Shown: positions 27,637-35,197 of the stretch, one piece after another | Position numbering within the stretch: position 1 is the first letter of the stretch | How the letters are laid out: the number at the start of each line of letters is the position of its first letter | Position numbers and translations under genes: made by a program | Notes under the pieces: model-generated | Databases searched by the model: none | What the model saw: only the letters and a program-made list of their open reading frames with translations | Told to the model about the DNA's origin: nothing | Assembly (NCBI GenBank): GCA_019636615.1 | Contig: JAHBXF010000001.1 | Span: forward strand, 620,001-684,000 | Direction: 5' to 3' | Origin: Phycisphaeraceae bacterium | Lineage (GTDB): Bacteria; Planctomycetota; Phycisphaerae; Phycisphaerales; UBA1924 | Length of the DNA: 64,000 bases

Positions 27637-28560
27637 TCACTCCAGCAGGTAACGCTGCGCGAACTCGGCGATGGCGTCGCCCACGTCGCGCGCCGTCTTC
27701 CACGCATCTTCGCGGTATTCAGAGCCCATCTCGATCTGCACCGCATCCACCCCGGGCATGAACGTGCCGTAGTGGGCTGTGATATAGCCCCCCTCAAAGA
27801 GCCGCTCTTCGCCCAACTCCCCCTCGACAGGATCGGGCACGATGCTGTATCCCGCGGCCTTGAGCCGCCCGAAGATGCTGCGCGGCCCTGAGACAGCCCC
27901 GACCCCGAACCGCGCGACAAGATCATCCGTGGCTTTGCCGTTGCGCGTGCCGCGGATCATCGCACCGGGGATGCGCCGCTGCCCGTGCAGATCGATCACC
28001 ACCGCCAGGCCGTGACGCGCCGCCGCTTCACGCGCCGCCCGCTCCAGCGCGGCGTGGTACGCGTCGTACGCCGCGCGGGCGTGCTCGTTCTCATACGCCT
28101 CGCCGGCGTCACGGTTGGCGTCGGCGTCGAGCCTGCTGAACTGCGCCACCACCACCCACGGCGTGGCCCCGAGGCGCGACGTGATGCGCTGCGCCGCGAG
28201 CAGCGCGATCTCCGCGGTGTGCACGTCGCGCACCGTCACACCCTGCGCTCGCCCCGCCGAGCCCGGCACGCGCACCGTGCCCCCGTGGGGCGCACTGAGA
28301 ATGATCGGCAGGTCGCCCCGCTGCGTGGTGATGAGGTTCTCGATCGTTGGCGCAACGCGCGCCGCGGGCGGTGCGCCGGGCTCAGTCGCCGGTTGGCTCG
28401 CCGGCTGCCGTGCGGACAGGCCAGGGAACAGACTCGCGGTATGCCGCGCGGGCGGGGCCGCGTGTTCGCCTGCGGGTTGTCTCAAGGGCGGCCGCGCGGG
28501 CATGAGCGCCGAGGCGCACCACAGAGCGAGAATGAACGCGGCGGGGAGCAGGCGGCGCAT
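27637..28560 (-). CDS. N-formylglutamate amidohydrolase-like exported protein
   Basis: A 307-residue protein from the ATG at 28560. A signal-anchor segment (LLPAAFILALWCASALM) and an Ala/Pro-rich linker precede a catalytic-looking domain. That domain has ILSAPHGG, RDVHTAEIALLAAQRI, VVIDLHGQ and VQIEMGSEYR. The family is zinc-dependent; the His and Glu residues in these motifs are the likely ligands. Most family members are cytoplasmic enzymes of histidine breakdown. An export signal makes a different amide substrate likely, possibly a cell-wall or peptide one. The true substrate is unknown. It is convergent with the PEP-CTERM gene. Confidence 0.7.
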   Translation of the reverse strand: MRRLLPAAFILALWCASALMPARPPLRQPAGEHAAPPARHTASLFPGLSARQPASQPATEPGAPPAARVAPTIENLITTQRGDLPIILSAPHGGTVRVPGSAGRAQGVTVRDVHTAEIALLAAQRITSRLGATPWVVVAQFSRLDADANRDAGEAYENEHARAAYDAYHAALERAAREAAARHGLAVVIDLHGQRRIPGAMIRGTRNGKATDDLVARFGVGAVSGPRSIFGRLKAAGYSIVPDPVEGELGEERLFEGGYITAHYGTFMPGVDAVQIEMGSEYREDAWKTARDVGDAIAEFAQRYLLE

Positions 28561-28616
28561 CTGCAACCGTAGCAACGGCGGGGATTCTTGCTGCAGAACA
28601 CCGCGATTGTCATTCA

Positions 28617-28658
28617 CGAATGCCGAAACACGAATGCCGAATCACGAACGCCGAATGC
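28617..28658. repeat. Six degenerate copies of a 7-bp tandem repeat
   Basis: Six consecutive 7-base units related to CGAATGC (CGAATGC, CGAAACA, CGAATGC, CGAATCA, CGAACGC, CGAATGC), between the amidohydrolase-like gene and chrA. The same unit forms the 27-copy array at 61007-61195. Confidence 0.85.
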
Positions 28659-28675
28659 TCAACTCCGCGCATGCC

Positions 28676-30070
28676 TCAGAGCACATACGCGGCGGCACCC
28701 TTCCACGCCACGCCGAGCGCGCTGCACACCAGCAGCGTTGTGAGCATGCCGCGCTTGAACCCGAAGAGAAGCAGACCGGCCACCAGGGCGATGGCCGCCG
28801 CGCCGGGGTTGATCGAGGCCGGTTCCGGCACGATGACCTTGCCGCCCAGGGCCCGCACGGTGCCGACCGTGCCGAAGAGCGTGTGGGCCGCGAACCAGAT
28901 GGCGAGGTTGAGAATCACGCCCACCGCCGCGGCGGTCACCGCCGACAAGGCCGCGGCCAGGCGCTCGCTGCGACGCAGCGACTCGATGAACGGCGCCCCC
29001 ACAAAGATCCACAGGAAGCACGGCACGAACGTGACCCACGTGACGAGCACCGAGGCCAGCGCCCCCGCGGCGTACGGGTTCATCGGCCCCGGCTCGCGGT
29101 AGGCGCCCATGAAGCCCACGAACTGCACGACCTGAATGAGCGGGCCGGGCGTGGTCTCGGCCATGCCCAGGCCGTCGAGCATTTCGCCGGGGCGCAGCCA
29201 CCCATACACCTCGACCGCCTGCTGCGCGATGAACGCCAGTACGGCGTATGCGCCGCCGAAGGTCACCACCGCCGCCGTGCTGAAGAACGTGGCCTGTTTC
29301 ACAAAGACGTTGCCGGGCCCCAGCGCGTACGCGAGCACCCCGACAGGCACGAACCAGACACAGAGCCAGATGAGCGAGGTTTGCAGCGCGCGCGCCACGC
29401 TGGGGCGCGTGTGCTCGGCGAGTTGGTTGCCGAGGATGGAACCATCATCCTCTTCGTCGCCGCCCGGCGCGGCGGGGAGAGCGGGGCACGCAAGCCCCAA
29501 AGCACGAAGCACCAGCCCTGCGATGGCCGCGCCGAGCACGATGAGGGGGAAGGGAACATCAAAGACAAAGATGGCGACGAAGGCCGCGGCGGCGACGGCG
29601 TACATGGCCTTGGCGCGCAGGGCACGCCCGCCGATCTTGATCACGGCCTGCACAACCACCGCGAGCAGCGCGGGCTTGAGGCCAAAGAAGAGCCCATCGA
29701 TGAGCGTCATGTCGCGGAAACCCGCGTAGAGCAGGCTCAGCGCGAGGATGCTCAGGAACCCGGGGAGGATGAAGAGACACCCGGCGATGAGGCCGCCGGC
29801 GGTGCGGTGCATGAGCCAGCCGATATAGGTCGCCAGTTGCGTGGCCTCTGGCCCGGGCAGCAGCATGCAGTAGTTGAGCGCGTGCAGGAAGCGCGCCTCG
29901 CCCACCCACTTCTTTTCTTGCACGAGGATGCGGTGCATGAGGGCGATCTGCCCCGCGGGCCCGCCGAAACTCTGCAGGCCGATGAGGGCCCAGACGCGCA
30001 CGGCCTCGCGCAGCGGCACGGCGCGCGTGCCATGCGCGGCGGGGAGCGGTTGGCTGTGCGGAAGGCTCAC
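28676..30070 (-). CDS. chrA: Chromate transporter ChrA family protein
   Basis: A membrane protein of about 464 residues of the CHR superfamily, long (two-domain) type. The first half has FGGPAGQIALMHR with WVGEARFLHALNYCMLLPGPEATQLATYIGW. The second half repeats the pattern with FGGAYAVLAFIAQQAVEVYGW and MAETTPGPLIQVVQFVGFMG. Around ten hydrophobic segments are visible. Known members export chromate or couple it to sulfate. Start: a GTG at 30070 (or 30076) just before SLPHSQPLP; the reading frame is open further upstream but enters repeat DNA. It stands alone and carries no adjacent chrB regulator. Confidence 0.9.
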   Translation of the reverse strand: MSLPHSQPLPAAHGTRAVPLREAVRVWALIGLQSFGGPAGQIALMHRILVQEKKWVGEARFLHALNYCMLLPGPEATQLATYIGWLMHRTAGGLIAGCLFILPGFLSILALSLLYAGFRDMTLIDGLFFGLKPALLAVVVQAVIKIGGRALRAKAMYAVAAAAFVAIFVFDVPFPLIVLGAAIAGLVLRALGLACPALPAAPGGDEEDDGSILGNQLAEHTRPSVARALQTSLIWLCVWFVPVGVLAYALGPGNVFVKQATFFSTAAVVTFGGAYAVLAFIAQQAVEVYGWLRPGEMLDGLGMAETTPGPLIQVVQFVGFMGAYREPGPMNPYAAGALASVLVTWVTFVPCFLWIFVGAPFIESLRRSERLAAALSAVTAAAVGVILNLAIWFAAHTLFGTVGTVRALGGKVIVPEPASINPGAAAIALVAGLLLFGFKRGMLTTLLVCSALGVAWKGAAAYVL

Positions 30071-30143
30071 GAGCACGAGTGTAGCGGATGCGGCGGTTCT
30101 GCTTTTACTTCCGGATCCTGACTTCTGTTTTCCGCTTCTCCTC

Positions 30144-30262
30144 GCACCGGAGGTGCGAAGGGGTGTAGCACCGGTTGGAGCGCCGGTCGCCGCGAGGCGA
30201 CCGAAGCACAACCCGGTGTAAGCCACACAGAAAATCAGACCGCCCCGGATGGGGCGGAGGAG
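30144..30262. repeat. Structured interspersed element, copy 1
   Basis: Three modules: a hairpin GCACCGGAGGTGC; a body starting TGTAGCACCGGTTGGAGCG, with an internal hairpin, ending AGCACAACCCGGTG; and, 20 bases on, a second hairpin (CCGCCCCGGATGGGGCGG) followed by AGGAG. The same order and spacing recur at 61285-61404 with different stem sequences, so paired changes preserve the fold. It may be a REP-like or miniature mobile element. It contains no gene. Confidence 0.65.
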
Positions 30263-30405
30263 AGCCGCTCACCTGCTTGTTCACGCGATTCCAGCCGATA
30301 ATACGAACGGCACCCCGTTGCGCGATGCAGATCTTGGCCGCGCCGCTTCGCGGCGCCGAGAGTTTCTGAGAATGCGTACCGGGGGTGCCGCTTCGCGGCG
30401 ACCCT

Positions 30406-30437
30406 AAGGCAGTTAACCACCACGGCTTCGCCGTGGC
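30406..30437 (+). repeat. 32-bp direct repeat with TTCG-loop hairpin, copy 1
   Basis: Starts AAGGCAGTTAACCAC and ends in the hairpin CACGGCTTCGCCGTGG. It is identical at 31 of 32 positions to 30577-30608. It lies in the gene-free block between chrA and the RNase E/G gene. Confidence 0.85.
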
Positions 30438-30576
30438 AAGAGGCACATGAGCGCGGCGTTCGAGGGTCGTGCCGCGCTGTCTACTCGGCTTTTCATGCGT
30501 TCATGCAGACGTGCGCGGCCGGCACGCACTTCTGCTGACTGTGCATCGACCTCTTCGCCGCGAAGTGGTGGGGCCA

Positions 30577-30608
30577 AGGCAGTTAACCACGACGGCTTCG
30601 CCGTGGCC
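30577..30608 (+). repeat. 32-bp direct repeat with TTCG-loop hairpin, copy 2
   Basis: Second copy, 171 bases after the first, same orientation, one substitution. The 140 bases between the copies hold no ORF with coding character. Confidence 0.85.
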
Positions 30609-31282
30609 AGCAGTGGCTGCGTGCGTTGCGCGGCAACTGGAGGAAGGCGATTGAGGTGATTCGGGGGCCTATGCTAGGGTTTTGATTGGTTTTCTGACTT
30701 TGAGGATCTGCGACTTCGCATTGGTTCGGGGGGGTTGGGCCGATACATTTATGTGTCTGCGGGCGGCCCGAGAGGGGTTGTCGGCGGTATTGGTCGTGTG
30801 CGGCGTGTGCCGCGCATGAGCATGAACGAATCTCGGGTGTTTCGGGGCGTGTCGCCTCGGGGCGGCTCGGGAAGAGAACCAGCGGTGCGGTGTGCGGCAC
30901 AGGGCGAGAAGTCCTTGTGCAGCGCTCGCGTCGGAAGAACCCGTGCACGGCCTTGCCCCGCGTGGTGCTGCGAGAAGCAGCGAGTCGCGCGGCGTGGCGA
31001 GGGCTGTGTGGATCGAGCCCGTGCAGGGCCCGCGCACCGAGTGTGCGAGGGCGTGCAGAGGGCCGAAGACGCCCCTCAGGCGAGGGGCCGCCCCGGCAAG
31101 AACGGGGCGGGCCGCGGAGGCACGCGGCGGTTCCACGAGTTTCTCCTGCGAGGGTGCGAGCACGACGTGCCGCGCGGGCGTTCGCCGCGCACCAGCGTGG
31201 CGCAGCGGGCGTGTGCCCGTGCGTCACGGGGCGTGAGGCGGGCGCGCACGCCGCGCCAGAGGCGCGGAGAAAGCGGGAGCGC
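30609..31282 (+). other. Long gene-free leader before the RNase E/G gene
   Basis: About 670 bases with no convincing gene. The reading frame of the RNase gene stays open back to 30890, but that extension is Arg/Ala-rich, without a ribosome site, and has no resemblance to the family N-terminus. I therefore read it as untranslated. No consensus promoter is evident. Enterobacterial rne has a long 5' leader used for autoregulation; a comparable role here is only a guess. Confidence 0.4.
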
Positions 31283-33967
31283 ATGTCGGAAAGCATGATG
31301 CTGATCAACTATGTCCCGGCGGAAGAATGCCGGGTGGCGATTGTGGAGGATGGGAAGTTAGAAGAACTGCACGTGGAGCGGTTTGCGAACGCGAGCCGCG
31401 TGGGGAACATCTATGTGGGGCGGGTGACGAACGTCGAGCCGGCGATTCAGGCGGCGTTCATCGACTTTGGTGTTGGGGAGAACGGGTTTCTGCACATCAC
31501 GGACCTTCACCCGCGGTATTTCCCCGGGGAGAGCGACGACGCGACGGAGCGTGTGGGGCTCAAGACGCCTCGGCGGGAGCGGCCGCTGATACAGCACGCG
31601 CTCAAGCGCGGGCAGGAAGTGATCGTGCAGGTGCTGAAGGAGGGCGTGGGGACGAAGGGGCCGACGCTGACGGGGTATCTGTCGATCCCCGGGCGGTTCC
31701 TGGTGATGATGCCGTACATGGACCGCGTGGGGGTGTCTCGCAAGGTAGAGGACGAGGACCAGCGCCGGCAGATGCGGGAGATTCTGGATCAACTGGATCT
31801 GCCCGAGGGGTTCGGGTTTATCCTGCGGACGGCGGGTTTTTCGCGGAACAAGACGGAACTGAAGCGAGACCTGGCGTATCTGCAGCGGTTGTGGAAGGAC
31901 ATGGAGAAGCGGCTGAAGGCCGGGGGCAAGCCGCGCCTGCTGTATACCGAGAGCGACCTGCTGGTGCGTGCGCTGCGCGACATCCTGAGCGGGGACATCG
32001 ACCAGGTGGTGATTGACAATGAGGCGGCGCTGCGTCGCGCGGCGCGGTTCATGAAGATCGTGGCGCCGCGCGGGGGCGCGAAACTGATGCACTACCCGGC
32101 GGCGACGCCGCTATTCCATGCGTTCGGGGTGGAGAAGCAGATCTCGCTGATCCACGCGCGCGAGGTGCCGCTGCCCAGCGGCGGGCGGCTGGTGATCGAC
32201 CAGACGGAAGCGCTGGTGGCCATCGACGTGAACAGCGGCCGCAGCCGCGACTCGCGTGACGCGGAGACGAACGCGTATCAGACGAACATCGAGGCGGTGG
32301 ACGAGATCTGCCGGCAACTTCGGCTGCGTGACCTTGGCGGCATTGTGATCAACGACCTGATCGACATGCGCAAGCACGAGCACCGCAAGGACATCGAGAA
32401 CCGTTTCAAGGACAGGCTCAAGCGGGACCGCGCGAAGACGACGGTGCTCTCGATCTCTGACTTTGGCATTCTGGAGATGACTCGTCAGCGGATGCGGGCC
32501 AGCCACGAGAGCACGCACTTTACCGACTGCCCGACGTGCCGCGGGCGCGGCGTGGTGCAGAAGCCCGACTCGATCGCCAGCGACGCGCTGCGTGAACTGG
32601 CGTCGATCCTTGACCTTGAGCGTGTGCGGAAGATTGAACTGGCGGTGGCGCCGCGCGTGGCGGGCGAACTGCTGAGCCACAAGCGGCAGTTGCTTGGGCG
32701 CATCGAGCGGCAGTACGGCAAGCACGTGGACGTGCGCGTGAGCGAGACGGTGCCGATCGACCGCGTGTCGTTCTATGCGTATGACGAGAACGGCGCGGAC
32801 ATCGACGTGATGAACATGCCCACGCCCAGGCCGCCGCGCGACCTGGTGGCGTGGACCGACCCGACCGCGGCGGATGCCGAGTGGGCGGGCGACCCGGAGG
32901 AAGAAGCGCGTCAGGCCGTGGCGGAAGATGCGCCCGAGGAGGTTGTGGAAGACCTCGCGACGCACCCCATCGAGATCGACGACGTGGGCGACGAGAGCGA
33001 CGCCGGGGACGAGGGCGAGGGTGGTCGTCGCCGCAAGCGGCGCCGCCGGCGCGGCGGGCGCGGCGGCGAGGGCGCGGAGCGCGGCGATGCGCCGCAGGCC
33101 AGGCCCCGTCGGCCCGCGGCCGAGGGTGATTCGGGCGAGCCCGGCGCGCCGCAGCGTGAGCGCGGCGCCGAGGGCGAGCAGAGCGGCGAGCAGAACGGCG
33201 TTCAGAACGGCGTTCAGAACGGCGAACCCGGCGAGGGCGGACGCAAGCGCAAGCGTCGGCGGCGTCGTCGCGGGCGCGGGCGCAACGGCGAGGGTCAGCC
33301 GATGGCGGATGGCGCGCCGGGCCCGGAGGGCGGCGCTGATTCGGGCGGCGCCGAGGTCGGCGACGATGACGGAGCACCCCACGACGCGCTGGATAGAGCG
33401 ATGGCCGACGGTGAAGAGGGCGCGCCCGAAGAAGGCGAAGGGCACGAGCGCGCTGAAGGGCAGGCGACCGCTGATGCCGGCGCGCCGGGCGAAGGCGGCG
33501 GCAGGCGCAAGCGTCGGCGTCGCCGGCGCGGGCGTGGTCGCGGCGGCGAAGGCGCCGGTGAGCAGGGCGGGCCGCCGGAGGTGGGCCACATCGGGGATGA
33601 CGCCGGCGGTGCGAGGAGCACGCCGATGGAACAGGGCGAAGAGCGTCGCGGCGATGAACCTTCACGCGAAGATCGCGTGGAAGCCGAAGGCCGCGCCGGG
33701 AATGACCGGCGTGAAGATCGCGGTGGCCGCGGCGGTCGCGGAGGTCGCGGAGGGCGCGGCGGCCGCGGCGGGCGTGGAGGGGGCGGCGGCGACGGAAGGC
33801 GAGAGGGGCAGGGTGCGCCGCGCATCGAGCCCAAGCCGCAGGGCGACGGCGCTGCTCGAACACCGCCACCGCAACAGCCCGCGCAGCCCAAGCCCCGCAC
33901 GCTGTACGGCTTTACACGCCGCAAACTCTCGGCGAGCGAACTGAACAAGCGACCGAAAGCGGAGTAA
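31283..33967 (+). CDS. rne: Ribonuclease E/G family protein with Arg/Gly-rich C-terminus
   Basis: An endoribonuclease of 894 residues that should process rRNA/tRNA precursors and start mRNA decay. N-terminal catalytic part (about 1-500): S1 domain with VGNIYVGRVTNVEPAIQAAF, DNase-I-like domain with catalytic aspartates in VAIDVNSGRSRD and GIVINDLIDM, and the zinc-link CPTCRGRG. After about residue 560 the protein is low-complexity and disordered. Three repeats of the kind GGRRKRRRRRRGRGR are separated by acidic Glu/Gly-rich stretches, and an RGG box follows. These probably bind RNA or partner proteins. The name rne versus rng is undecided. The stop is 3 bases from the dxr start. Confidence 0.92.
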   Translation: MSESMMLINYVPAEECRVAIVEDGKLEELHVERFANASRVGNIYVGRVTNVEPAIQAAFIDFGVGENGFLHITDLHPRYFPGESDDATERVGLKTPRRERPLIQHALKRGQEVIVQVLKEGVGTKGPTLTGYLSIPGRFLVMMPYMDRVGVSRKVEDEDQRRQMREILDQLDLPEGFGFILRTAGFSRNKTELKRDLAYLQRLWKDMEKRLKAGGKPRLLYTESDLLVRALRDILSGDIDQVVIDNEAALRRAARFMKIVAPRGGAKLMHYPAATPLFHAFGVEKQISLIHAREVPLPSGGRLVIDQTEALVAIDVNSGRSRDSRDAETNAYQTNIEAVDEICRQLRLRDLGGIVINDLIDMRKHEHRKDIENRFKDRLKRDRAKTTVLSISDFGILEMTRQRMRASHESTHFTDCPTCRGRGVVQKPDSIASDALRELASILDLERVRKIELAVAPRVAGELLSHKRQLLGRIERQYGKHVDVRVSETVPIDRVSFYAYDENGADIDVMNMPTPRPPRDLVAWTDPTAADAEWAGDPEEEARQAVAEDAPEEVVEDLATHPIEIDDVGDESDAGDEGEGGRRRKRRRRRGGRGGEGAERGDAPQARPRRPAAEGDSGEPGAPQRERGAEGEQSGEQNGVQNGVQNGEPGEGGRKRKRRRRRRGRGRNGEGQPMADGAPGPEGGADSGGAEVGDDDGAPHDALDRAMADGEEGAPEEGEGHERAEGQATADAGAPGEGGGRRKRRRRRRGRGRGGEGAGEQGGPPEVGHIGDDAGGARSTPMEQGEERRGDEPSREDRVEAEGRAGNDRREDRGGRGGRGGRGGRGGRGGRGGGGGDGRREGQGAPRIEPKPQGDGAARTPPPQQPAQPKPRTLYGFTRRKLSASELNKRPKAE

Positions 33968-33970
33968 CAC

Positions 33971-35194
33971 GTGCGAGCACGCCGGCGCATCATCATACTG
34001 GGGAGCACGGGCTCGATCGGCACGCAGGCCGTGGAGGTGGTGCGCCACCTGCGCGAGCGTGGGGAGGCGTGCGAGATCGTGGGGCTCGCGGCCGGGGGCC
34101 GGCGGATGGAACTGCTGGCCTCGCAGGCGGCCGAGTTCGGCGTGAAGGACGTGGCCGTGGCCGACCCTGACGCGGCGGGTGTGCTGGGAGAAGGGGTGCG
34201 AGTGCGCACGGGGCCCGGCTCGCCGCTGGACCTGGTGCGCGAGGTTGAGTGCGACCTGGTGCTGGCGGCGATGGTGGGCGTTGCCGGGCTTCCCGCGACG
34301 CTGGCGGCGGTCGGCCTTGGGCGCGACGTGGCGCTGGCGAACAAAGAGACGCTGGTGGCGGCGGGCGGGCTGGTGGTGCCGCTGGCGCGCGAGCGTGGCG
34401 CGCGTCTGCTGCCGGTTGATAGCGAGCACTTCGGCGTGTGGCAGGCGGTGGCGGGGCATGACATGCGCGCAGCGCCGCCGTGCCCGCCGTTTGTGTGCGG
34501 GCCGCAGGTGGCGCGCGTGATTCTCACGGCGAGCGGGGGGCCGTTCCGGCGTGTGCCGCTGGAAGAGGTCGAGCACGCGACCCCGGCGGCGGCGCTGAAC
34601 CACCCGACGTGGAGCATGGGGCCGAAGGTGACGATTGATTCGGCGTCGCTGATGAACAAGGCGCTCGAACTGATCGAGGCGCACTGGCTCTTTGGGCTTG
34701 GGGCGGACCGGCTCGATGCGCTGATCCACCCGCAGTCGATCATCCACGCGCTGGTGGAATATAGCGACGGCGCGGTGATGGCGCAGTTGGGCGCGCCGGA
34801 CATGCGCACGCCGATTCAGGGCGCGCTCTCGTGGCCGTCGCGCGTGATCGGGTGCGGCAAGACCATCAACTGGAAGACGCTGCGCTCGCTGGAACTTGAA
34901 CCCGTTGACCCGAGGCGGTTCCCGGCCGTGGGGCTGGCGCTGCGCGCCATCGGGCAGGGGGGAACGTCCGGGGCGATTCTCAACGCGGCGAACGAGGCCG
35001 CGGTTGAGGCGTTTTTGAGCCAGCGTGTGAGTTTCGGCAAGATCGCGCGGCTGGTGGAGCGTGCGCTGGACGAGATCGAGCCCGAGCCGCTGACCGACCT
35101 TGAGGCGTGCATGGAGGCCGATCGGCGGGCACGCGACCTGGTGCACGCCTTGCTGGACGAGCGGCCGGCCGCGCGCTCCGTACACTGGGGCTGA
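33971..35194 (+). CDS. dxr: 1-deoxy-D-xylulose 5-phosphate reductoisomerase
   Basis: NADPH-dependent second enzyme of the MEP isoprenoid pathway; it makes 2-C-methyl-D-erythritol 4-phosphate. The 407 residues match the usual 390-410. The NADPH fold opens with ILGSTGSIGTQAVEVV, and ALANKETLVAAGG follows. The metal- and substrate-binding region shows LLPVDSEHFGVWQ, LTASGGPFR, HPTWSMGPKVTIDSASLMNKALE and LIHPQSIIHALVEY. Start: GTG at 33971, 3 bases after the RNase E/G stop. The next gene begins 3 bases after its stop, so the block is one operon. Confidence 0.96.
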   Translation: MRARRRIIILGSTGSIGTQAVEVVRHLRERGEACEIVGLAAGGRRMELLASQAAEFGVKDVAVADPDAAGVLGEGVRVRTGPGSPLDLVREVECDLVLAAMVGVAGLPATLAAVGLGRDVALANKETLVAAGGLVVPLARERGARLLPVDSEHFGVWQAVAGHDMRAAPPCPPFVCGPQVARVILTASGGPFRRVPLEEVEHATPAAALNHPTWSMGPKVTIDSASLMNKALELIEAHWLFGLGADRLDALIHPQSIIHALVEYSDGAVMAQLGAPDMRTPIQGALSWPSRVIGCGKTINWKTLRSLELEPVDPRRFPAVGLALRAIGQGGTSGAILNAANEAAVEAFLSQRVSFGKIARLVERALDEIEPEPLTDLEACMEADRRARDLVHALLDERPAARSVHWG

Positions 35195-35197
35195 GGC

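Noticed and set aside
30890..31282. N-terminal extension of the RNase E/G protein
   Set aside because: No ribosome site, and the composition is unlike the RNase E/G family, which begins near the ATG at 31283.
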